Made by a program: the position numbers and the translations under genes | Shown: positions 52,537-59,758 of the stretch, piece by piece | Position numbering within the stretch: the stretch's first letter is position 1 | How the letters are laid out: every line of letters starts with the position of its first letter | The notes under the pieces: generated by a model | What the model saw: only the letters and a program-made list of their open reading frames with translations | The model's database searches: none | Told to the model about the DNA's origin: nothing | From: Clostridia bacterium | GTDB taxonomy: Bacteria > Bacillota > Clostridia > Christensenellales > Borkfalkiaceae | Assembly (NCBI GenBank): GCA_017626495.1 | Contig: JAGAIP010000003.1 | Location: 186,001-250,000 of the forward strand | Reading direction: 5' to 3' | Length of the DNA: 64,000 nt

Positions 52537-55500
52537 ATGACACGAAAAAAAGTTGCATTTTCCAAGGCACACAGGGTAGCGACGGTCGTCCTTTCTTCCG
52601 TTTTGTTCTGTATGCCCGTCGTCATGCTCGGCGGCTGTTCTTCGGAGGAAGACACGAACAAAGACTCGACGACCACGCAGACGGACACCCAACGGATCGC
52701 CAACGCGAATTTTGAATACTTTGAGAAGAACGACGGCAAGAACGCGATCATCACGAGCATAGACGGCTGGTCGAAATCGGTCGGTTTATCCGCGTCGGGA
52801 GACAGCGCGTCCTCCTCGATTCGCGCCTCGGGCATCGTCGATACGAACAAGAGCGCATGGGAAAACCTTACCGCCTCTTCCGTCGTCCTGACGGACGAAA
52901 ACGTGGACGCGGAATGGGACAACTCATCCGTATTCGACCGCCTCACTTACTATAAAAAGTACTCCGTCGATTCTACATCCGATTACGAAAACTACGTTCC
53001 CTATAACGTCACGATCGACGACGTTCCTTCCTGCGAGAATCCCGGAACGCACGATTATAACGCGACCGAGGATCGGGACGAGGATACCAACGTTCTGATG
53101 CTGCACAACTACCGTTCGGACAGATACGGCACGGCGCAGAAATACACCTCTTCCACCACCGTCAACCTGACCGCAGGCACGAGCGCAAAGCTCTCCGTCT
53201 GGGTAAAAACTTCCGATCTGACCTTCAACGGCGGCACGGAAGTAAACGGCAACAGGGGCGCTTACATCTCCGTTTCGCAGACGTTTTCGGGCTATACCTT
53301 GGAGCCTCTTCTCATTCAGAACATCGACACTTCTTCCGTCACCGAGAACAACGGCTGGAAGCTGTATACCATGTATCTGAAAGGAAACGACCTCAGCGAT
53401 ACCACGTTCCAGATGACCTTGGGTCTCGGGCAGGGCGGCGGAAGCGACAAATTCGGGTATGTAGAAGGATATGCGTTCTTCGACGACGTTTCCTATGAAA
53501 TTCTGACCAACGAGGAATACGATGCATATACCGAGGGCGTAGATACCGTTTATGTCTCCGAAAAGACGGAAATGAGAACGTTCGACGCGGACAAAACAGA
53601 CAAGACTGTATTTGCGTCCGACCTCTCTTTTGAAAGAACGAAGCTTTCCTCTCAAAGCGTTTCGTTTGCGCCCACCAAGGAAAAGTCCGGCACGGTATAT
53701 TATACCTCCGTTCCCGACGGCGTAAACAACGTATACAAGGGACTTTCCCTCGACACGGCAAGCGACACGTTCAAATCGGCAAAGTGGAACGATCTGATCG
53801 CGTCGGGCGGAAACGTTTACTTCGATCAATTCGTCAAGGACAATCAGGTTTATCCTTTCGATAACGAAAGAACCATTCTTCTCCTTTCCGCAGGCGGCGG
53901 CGCTTACACCGCGAGCGTAACCGCTCCCTCGTTCACGTTGCAGGCAAACACGAAGGCAATCCTTTCCTTCTACGTCAAAACTTCCAAGCTCAACGGATAT
54001 ACGGGCGCAAGCGCGACCATCGTTGACGGCGAAGAGAGAACGACCATCGCGGCATTCGACAGCACGACCGTAGCGACGGTAGATACCGACAACGAAAAGG
54101 ATATTTTCGCCGGTTGGGTAAGATGCACGTTCCTCATTCAGAACGAGACGAAGAGTTCTAAGACCTTCTCTTTGGAACTTTCTTACGGTCCCACTTCCAT
54201 CGTAGGAACGACGAACGCAAGTTACCTTCCCGGATATGCGGCGTTCACGAACCTCACGTTCGACGAGGTGGACGACGAAAGATTCGCGTCCGTTCCCACC
54301 GGAACCTACTGCTCGTCCGTATCTCTTTTCAACAACACCAAAACGTCTTCCGCTTCGGGATTCGACGACGTAGACTATTCCGACGAAACTTCCATCGAAA
54401 ACGGACTTGCGATTCCCAAGAACTATACGGGCGTCGAGGGCGGCAGCTCCTACGTCGGCGGAGAAGATTACTGCTATGCGAACTCCAACGAGAACGCAGG
54501 TCTCCTCAACAAGAACTACGCAAACGCCTACTGGAACAACAACGAAACGTGGATGTCCTCTTTCTTGAAGATCGCGTCCGCGAACGACGTTTCCCTGACG
54601 AACGCGCTCAATGCAGATAACTGGTGGAACAAAATCATCGGATCGGCAAACCAGCCTCTTCTCATCGTCAACACGATCGAACAGGCTTACGGATATATCG
54701 GTTCCGTTCAGGCGCTTTCCGCAAACAGCTATACCGCAGTTTCCGTGAGAGTCAAGGTTTCCGAAGGCGCGATCGCTTACGTATACCTTATGGACGCGTC
54801 TTCGCTCTCCGACGGTTACAACACGCCTCTGACGATTTCTACTCCCAACGTCTCTTACTGGTACGACGATGACAACAACGTATGTTCGGTAGATCCTTCT
54901 TCCGACGACTTCAACGAAAAGACGGACGTCGTATATCTCTATAACAACAACGACGATTCTCTTCCCGTCAACAGCCTTTACAAGAGAGCGGACGGTGCGG
55001 ACGACAAGAACTACGCGAACCTTTCAAATTACGAAAAAGACGAAGACGGCAACCTCGTCACCGAGGCAGGAACGGTTGCGTTCTGGTTCCACGACGGCGA
55101 GTACTATGCGCACTACAATGAGGATAAGGACGTTTACTCCGTTCCCGTATCCGATTTCGATCACGCGTACGCAAGATACACCGCTCAGGCAAAGGAATGC
55201 GTGACCGTCATCGACGGAAACGATCCTACCCTTGCAAACAAGTGGATCACGGTCAACTTCTTCATTCATACGGCGGCAGACTCGAAGAACTACCGTCTCG
55301 AAGTGTTCAGCGGCTCTCGCGACGGTTCCGTCAAGAGCGCAAAGGACAGCTACGTTTTATTCGACAGCGTTTCCGCTCCTTCCCTCTCTTCGAACTATGC
55401 AGGACTGCTTGCTGACGCGATCGAATCCATTCAGGAAAACGCTCCCGCCGATTACAAGGAAGACGACGTAAAGTGGTATGAGAATGCGATCTACTACACC

Positions 55501-55950
55501 TACTCCTTCCACGACGACGCAAGCTATCTCCGTTACGACGAGGCAAACGACGCCGACGACGTAGGCGACAGATATACCGACTATACGCAGTCCTCCTATT
55601 CCGAAACGGTCGCTTACCTGTACTACGAGGACAGAACGACGGATCCCGAGAACTACTCCTTCTCCGCGTTCGTCGACTATTCCCCCATCGACGTAACCGT
55701 TCCCGCGTCCGAAGTTGACACGGATGACGACGTTGAGGAAGAAGAGAAAGTAGAACCTGCTTACAACGTATGGCTTCTCGCATCTTCCATCATTCTCGCA
55801 GTCGTGCTCTTTGCGGTAGCGATTATTCTTGCGGTGAGAAAGATCATGAAGAAGGTCAGAATCAACAAGATTCACGCGACCAACGCTTACGTAGCCGTAG
55901 AACGCAAAAAGAAACATTATAAAAAGACTTTGAAACTCAAAGACGAATAA
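52537..55950 (+). CDS. Large surface lipoprotein with repeated beta-sandwich modules and C-terminal membrane anchor
   Basis: A 1137-residue protein I cannot assign to a named family. It has a lipoprotein signal (residues 1-34, VVMLGGC with C34 as lipidated cysteine), a Ser/Thr/Asp linker, a very acidic Asp/Ser/Tyr-rich ectodomain, then one membrane helix near 1078-1100 (LLASSIILAVVLFAVAIILA) and a basic cytosolic tail of about 35 residues. Three segments look alike: about 209-320, 466-578 and 724-948, each with a strand of the type LSVWVKTSDL, LSFYVKTSKL or VSVRVKVSEG and ending in FFDDVSYE, AAFTNLTFDE or VLFDSVSAP, as in carbohydrate-binding jelly rolls. Function as an adhesin or glycan-binding protein is inference. 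AAGGT precedes the ATG. It is transcribed alone and ends in a terminator. Confidence 0.85.
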   Translation: MTRKKVAFSKAHRVATVVLSSVLFCMPVVMLGGCSSEEDTNKDSTTTQTDTQRIANANFEYFEKNDGKNAIITSIDGWSKSVGLSASGDSASSSIRASGIVDTNKSAWENLTASSVVLTDENVDAEWDNSSVFDRLTYYKKYSVDSTSDYENYVPYNVTIDDVPSCENPGTHDYNATEDRDEDTNVLMLHNYRSDRYGTAQKYTSSTTVNLTAGTSAKLSVWVKTSDLTFNGGTEVNGNRGAYISVSQTFSGYTLEPLLIQNIDTSSVTENNGWKLYTMYLKGNDLSDTTFQMTLGLGQGGGSDKFGYVEGYAFFDDVSYEILTNEEYDAYTEGVDTVYVSEKTEMRTFDADKTDKTVFASDLSFERTKLSSQSVSFAPTKEKSGTVYYTSVPDGVNNVYKGLSLDTASDTFKSAKWNDLIASGGNVYFDQFVKDNQVYPFDNERTILLLSAGGGAYTASVTAPSFTLQANTKAILSFYVKTSKLNGYTGASATIVDGEERTTIAAFDSTTVATVDTDNEKDIFAGWVRCTFLIQNETKSSKTFSLELSYGPTSIVGTTNASYLPGYAAFTNLTFDEVDDERFASVPTGTYCSSVSLFNNTKTSSASGFDDVDYSDETSIENGLAIPKNYTGVEGGSSYVGGEDYCYANSNENAGLLNKNYANAYWNNNETWMSSFLKIASANDVSLTNALNADNWWNKIIGSANQPLLIVNTIEQAYGYIGSVQALSANSYTAVSVRVKVSEGAIAYVYLMDASSLSDGYNTPLTISTPNVSYWYDDDNNVCSVDPSSDDFNEKTDVVYLYNNNDDSLPVNSLYKRADGADDKNYANLSNYEKDEDGNLVTEAGTVAFWFHDGEYYAHYNEDKDVYSVPVSDFDHAYARYTAQAKECVTVIDGNDPTLANKWITVNFFIHTAADSKNYRLEVFSGSRDGSVKSAKDSYVLFDSVSAPSLSSNYAGLLADAIESIQENAPADYKEDDVKWYENAIYYTYSFHDDASYLRYDEANDADDVGDRYTDYTQSSYSETVAYLYYEDRTTDPENYSFSAFVDYSPIDVTVPASEVDTDDDVEEEEKVEPAYNVWLLASSIILAVVLFAVAIILAVRKIMKKVRINKIHATNAYVAVERKKKHYKKTLKLKDE

Positions 55951-55952
55951 GA

Positions 55953-55981
55953 AAAAAGGCTCGTGTGAAACGAGCCTTTTT
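55953..55981. terminator. Terminator of the surface lipoprotein gene
   Basis: Twelve-base arms AAAAAGGCTCGT and its complement around 5 bases, just past the stop. Confidence 0.88.
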
Positions 55982-56025
55982 CATGCGCCGAAGCGGACGC
56001 AATCTTTTATTCCGTTTGATATGAA

Positions 56026-56048
56026 AAAACTCCGCGATGCGGAGTTTT
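56026..56048. terminator. Terminator of the RsmF-like gene
   Basis: AAAACTCCGC and GCGGAGTTTT arms around GAT, 13 bases past the minus-strand stop. Confidence 0.85.
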
Positions 56049-56060
56049 CTATTCAAATAA

Positions 56061-57332
56061 TCAGATGCGTAATCCTTTCGGAATATGGTTCTTTACCGTT
56101 CCGTTCACGCGCTTTCCGAGCCCTACGGGAAATCCCTTACAGGCGACCACGCACCAACCGTTTTCCCCCTCGCTTTCGACCGTCTCGCCACGGAGATAGG
56201 CAACCGCCTCGCGCTCGTCTATATCCGCCCTCAGGCAGAACTCGTCCGCACGGTAAGAGATCGCAAAGGAATGCTCGGGTTCGAACCTTCCCTTGACGAA
56301 CGTTCCTAAGGGAACGCCTGCGCGGAGCACTTTGCATCCCGACAGAGAAAAACAATCTTCGGGCAGGGAACATAATCTATCCCCGAACAGGAACAGACGC
56401 TCCTCTTTTCCCTTGAAAAACTTGCGTTCGAACTCGCGGTAAACGGTTTCTTCGCGCTTGCCGATTCCCGTCTTTTCAAGTTTGGGTTCGCTTCGTTCCC
56501 CCTGCGTTTTATGGAGTTTTGCAACGTAATGTCCCTCCCCCTTCACGCGATGCGGATAGAGCTTGTGTTCTTCCAGAAGCTCGAACTCGGGGTGGAGAGA
56601 GAGAAAACGGCGTATCTGTCCTTCGTCCTCTTCCTCGGAGAACGTGCAGGTGGAGTACACCAAAACGCCGTCTCCCGCAAGGAGCGTACACGCGCTTTCG
56701 AGAATTTCCGCCTGTCTCAACGCGCACATTTTGACGTTCTCTTCGCTCCATTCCGAGATTGCGTTCTCTTCCTTTTTGAACATTCCCTCGCCCGAACAGG
56801 GCGCGTCTACCAAAACCCGATCGAAATACGCGGGCAGTTTTTTCGCAAGCTCGCGCGGATCGTGATTCGTCACGACGGCGTTGCGAATTCCCATTCGCTC
56901 CACGTTTCTCGCAAGAATCTTTGCGCGGTCGGATACCTTTTCGTTGAGCACGGCGATTCCCGTTCCGTTCATACGGATCGCCGCCTGCGTGCCCTTACCG
57001 CCGGGCGCGGAACAGAGGTCGAGAAAACGATGCCCCTCTTTCAAATCGAGAAGAGGTACGGCGCTCATCGCGGAAGGCTCCTGCGAATAGAAAAGCCCCA
57101 TCGCGTGCCAGATATTCTTTCCGACCTTTTCTTCCTGCGTGTAATATCCCGTCTCTTCCCAGGGAACAGACCCCGTGAGCGGAAACGGACAGAGCGTTTC
57201 GAAGGTTTCTCTCGTCACTTTCAGGGGATTAAACCGCACGCCCTTTACGGCAGGCAAGTCGTAACTTTGAAAAAATGCCTCGCAGTCGGGCATTTTCTCC
57301 ATTCGTTTGACAAATTCAAGAGGTAAATTCAT
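56061..57332 (-). CDS. RsmF/NOL1-NOP2-Sun family rRNA cytosine-C5 methyltransferase
   Basis: A 423-residue SAM-dependent m5C methyltransferase. N-terminal region LPLEFVKRMEKMPDCEAFFQ, then SAM motif FLDLCSAPGGKGTQAA near 103, the first catalytic cysteine in LVDAPCSGEGMFKK near 175, and the second in VYSTCTFSEEEDE near 227. The C-terminal domain of about 130 residues is the PUA-like/RsmF extension. The rRNA position is not deducible. Its start overlaps the exonuclease stop (ATGA). Confidence 0.93.
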   Translation of the reverse strand: MNLPLEFVKRMEKMPDCEAFFQSYDLPAVKGVRFNPLKVTRETFETLCPFPLTGSVPWEETGYYTQEEKVGKNIWHAMGLFYSQEPSAMSAVPLLDLKEGHRFLDLCSAPGGKGTQAAIRMNGTGIAVLNEKVSDRAKILARNVERMGIRNAVVTNHDPRELAKKLPAYFDRVLVDAPCSGEGMFKKEENAISEWSEENVKMCALRQAEILESACTLLAGDGVLVYSTCTFSEEEDEGQIRRFLSLHPEFELLEEHKLYPHRVKGEGHYVAKLHKTQGERSEPKLEKTGIGKREETVYREFERKFFKGKEERLFLFGDRLCSLPEDCFSLSGCKVLRAGVPLGTFVKGRFEPEHSFAISYRADEFCLRADIDEREAVAYLRGETVESEGENGWCVVACKGFPVGLGKRVNGTVKNHIPKGLRI

Positions 57333-58282
57333 AAAAGTTCCATAAAATCCTGCAAGGTAATCGCGTCAATCTCCGCGCTCTCCATCGCCCTTTTGATCTT
57401 TTCGCCCGTTTCGTTTTCCAAGCTGACGTACACGTTACACTCCGAAAACGTCGTATACGTTCCGCCGCGCGCATAAATTTCATCGAGGAGACCTTTGGAA
57501 CGGTCGATATCTTCTTCCAGCAAACGAGAAAAACAGAATGCTTTCCCGACGAGCGGACCTTCCATTCTCCGTTTTTTCTTTCTGCCCTTTTTGTTGAGGT
57601 AACGGAAAAACTCATCGTGCCGTTTGGCGCGCTCCGCCTTTTTGCGGTGTACTTCTCTTTTCCATTCGATCTCCGCCCTCGTCGTAGGCGTGCCGTAAAC
57701 GTAGTTTTCGATCTTCCCGAGGCGCATTCCGTACTTTATCAGAAGCTCTGAAAGAGAGACTTGCTCTTCCTTGCAGAGCGCCTCCGCGATTCGCATGGTC
57801 GCATAGGCGTCGTCCACGGCGCGGTGGGGCGTGAACTCGACGCCCATATTTTCTATGACCGTTTCCAGACCCGGTTGCCGCTCGAACGAATTTTGCCTCG
57901 TCATGAACAGGAGCTGCGTGTCCGCATACGAGAACGTAAACGAGGGCAGACGGTAACGCTCCGTTTCGAGACAGAGGTATTTGACGTCGTTCGTCACGGC
58001 GTGCCCCACGACGAGATCCGCCCCTTCGAGAAGCGCTTTGATTTCGGGATAAATCCTTTCGAACGTAGGGCAACCCGAAAAAGAACGGTACTCGTAAGGA
58101 AGGACGAGTCCTCGCTCCCCCTTTCTGTCCGTCAGATGAAATCCGCCCCTCGGATTGATCAAAATATCCCTCTGCTCGACGATTCTGAACGCTTCGTCCG
58201 TCACGACGTAGCCGAAGGCACATATTTTCGCGCTCGTCTTGGAGACGGACGCACATTCGATATCAAAAAATACAACTCTCAT
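57329..58282 (-). CDS. DEDD 3'-5' exonuclease with likely C-terminal BRCT domain
   Basis: A 317-residue exonuclease of the PolC-epsilon type. Acidic residues are in VVFFDIECAS (D7, E9), VVGHAVTNDVKYL and HRAVDDAYATMRIAEAL with the histidine-aspartate pair of DEDDh nucleases. Residues about 245-317 (PLVGKAFCFSRLLEED, ARGGTYTTFSECNVYVS, AITLQDFMELL) look like a BRCT domain, an arrangement known in some Firmicute exonucleases. A basic linker lies between. It probably acts in DNA repair. The start has a weak GAGAGTGA site, right after the serS terminator sequence. Confidence 0.85.
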   Translation of the reverse strand: MRVVFFDIECASVSKTSAKICAFGYVVTDEAFRIVEQRDILINPRGGFHLTDRKGERGLVLPYEYRSFSGCPTFERIYPEIKALLEGADLVVGHAVTNDVKYLCLETERYRLPSFTFSYADTQLLFMTRQNSFERQPGLETVIENMGVEFTPHRAVDDAYATMRIAEALCKEEQVSLSELLIKYGMRLGKIENYVYGTPTTRAEIEWKREVHRKKAERAKRHDEFFRYLNKKGRKKKRRMEGPLVGKAFCFSRLLEEDIDRSKGLLDEIYARGGTYTTFSECNVYVSLENETGEKIKRAMESAEIDAITLQDFMELL

Positions 58283-58291
58283 TCACTCTCA

Positions 58292-58319
58292 AAAAATGAC
58301 CGCCCTCGCGGTCATTTTT
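58292..58319 (-). terminator. Terminator of serS
   Basis: Perfect 12-base arms AAAAATGACCGC and its complement around CCTC, 5 bases past the serS stop and 9 bases before the exonuclease ATG. Confidence 0.85.
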
Positions 58320-58324
58320 ACATT

Positions 58325-59614
58325 TTACTTTTTGGGATAGATTACTTTCGTTCCGCCCATGTAAGGCAAGAGAACGTCGGGAATGGTAACGGAACCGTCC
58401 GCTTGCAGGTGATTCTCGACAAATGCGATGAGCATTCTGGGAGGCGCGACGACAGTATTGTTGAGCGTGTGCGCAAGCTTGTTTTGTCCGTCCTTATCCT
58501 TATATTTAATGGAAAGGCGTCTCGCCTGCGCGTCGGTCAGGTTGGAACAGCTTCCCACTTCGAAGTACTTCTGCTGACGGGGAGACCACGCCTCTACGTC
58601 GCAGCTCTTATATTTGAGGTCTGCGAGATCGCCCGAGCAGCATCCGAGCTGACGGACGGGAATCTCCATGGAACGGAAGAGCTCTACGGTGTATTGCCAG
58701 AGCTTTTCATACCACTCTGCGGACTGTTCGGGTTTGCAGATGACGATCATCTCCTGCTTTTCGAACTGATGAATACGGTAGATTCCCCTCTCTTCGAGAC
58801 CGTGCGCGCCCTTTTCCTTTCTGAAACAGGGAGAATACGAGGTGAGCGTCAGAGGAAGCTTGCTCTCGTCGATGATCTGCCCCATGAATCTGCCGATCAT
58901 GGAGTGTTCGCTCGTACCGATGAGATAGAGATCCTCTCCCTCGATTTTGTACATCATGCCTTCCATCTCTTCAAAGCTCATGACTCCGCTGACGACGTTT
59001 CCGTGAATCATGAAGGGAGGAATGACGTAAGTGAATCCCTTATCGATCATGAAATCGCGCGCATAGGTCAGTACTGCGGAATGAAGTCGCGCAATGTCGC
59101 CCGTGAGATAGTAGAATCCCTGTCCCGCAACTCTTCTTGCGGAGTCGATATCGATGCCGTCGAGATTTTCCAGAATATCGAGATGATAGGGAACGTCGAA
59201 ATCGGGCGTGACGGGTTCGCCGAACCGCTGTAATTCCACGTTCTCGCTGTCGTCTTTGCCGATGGGAACGTCGTCCGCAATGATGTTGGGAATGGACATC
59301 ATGTCTTTTTTCAGTTGAGCTTCGATCTCTTCCTGCTGTTTTGCAATCTCTTCGATGCGCGCGTTATTTTGAGAGACCTGCGCCTTGATGGCGTTTGCCT
59401 CGTCGATCTTCTTTTCTTTCATGAGCGCGCCGATCTGCTTGGAGAGGGAATTTCTGCTTGCGCGCAGAGCGTCTCCCTCGCTTTGAAGCGCCCTCTTCTT
59501 TGCGTCGAGTTCGATGACCTCGTCCACTAAGGGAAGTTTTTTGTCCTGAAATTTTTTCTTAATATTCTCTTTGACAAGTTCCGGATTGCTGCGAATCAGA
59601 TTGATGTCGATCAT
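58325..59614 (-). CDS. serS: Seryl-tRNA synthetase, with archaeal-type signatures
   Basis: Class II synthetase charging tRNA-Ser, 429 residues: N-terminal coiled-coil arm (residues about 25-105) and catalytic core. Motif 2 reads SPCFRKEKGAHGLEERG then IYRIHQFEKQE, followed by CKPEQS, and the preceding strand is LIGTSEHS. Bacterial SerRS normally has TAEV and GSAGRDTRG here, whereas the forms here recall archaeal enzymes. Motif 3 is NNTVVAPPRMLIAFVENHL. AAAGGAG precedes the ATG at 59614; no T-box leader is present in the short upstream gap. Confidence 0.95.
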   Translation of the reverse strand: MIDINLIRSNPELVKENIKKKFQDKKLPLVDEVIELDAKKRALQSEGDALRASRNSLSKQIGALMKEKKIDEANAIKAQVSQNNARIEEIAKQQEEIEAQLKKDMMSIPNIIADDVPIGKDDSENVELQRFGEPVTPDFDVPYHLDILENLDGIDIDSARRVAGQGFYYLTGDIARLHSAVLTYARDFMIDKGFTYVIPPFMIHGNVVSGVMSFEEMEGMMYKIEGEDLYLIGTSEHSMIGRFMGQIIDESKLPLTLTSYSPCFRKEKGAHGLEERGIYRIHQFEKQEMIVICKPEQSAEWYEKLWQYTVELFRSMEIPVRQLGCCSGDLADLKYKSCDVEAWSPRQQKYFEVGSCSNLTDAQARRLSIKYKDKDGQNKLAHTLNNTVVAPPRMLIAFVENHLQADGSVTIPDVLLPYMGGTKVIYPKK

Positions 59615-59703
59615 AATAGTTTGCTCCTTTCCTTTTGCCATATCATTATACTACCATTCGACGATAAAATCAAATAATCTGTACTGTTTTTTTCGGATTT
59701 CTA

Positions 59704-59732
59704 TTGAAGTACAGGCAAAAAAGTGATATAAT
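59704..59732 (+). promoter_or_regulatory. Promoter of the P-type ATPase gene
   Basis: TTGAAG (59704-59709), 17-base spacer, perfect TATAAT (59727-59732). Initiation near 59739, 20 bases before the TTG start. Confidence 0.8.
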
Positions 59733-59758
59733 AACAGAAAAACTACGGAGTTTTAACT

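Noticed and set aside
59615-59758. T-box leader of serS
   Set aside because: The gap is too short and contains neither the T-box sequence nor a terminator/antiterminator pair.
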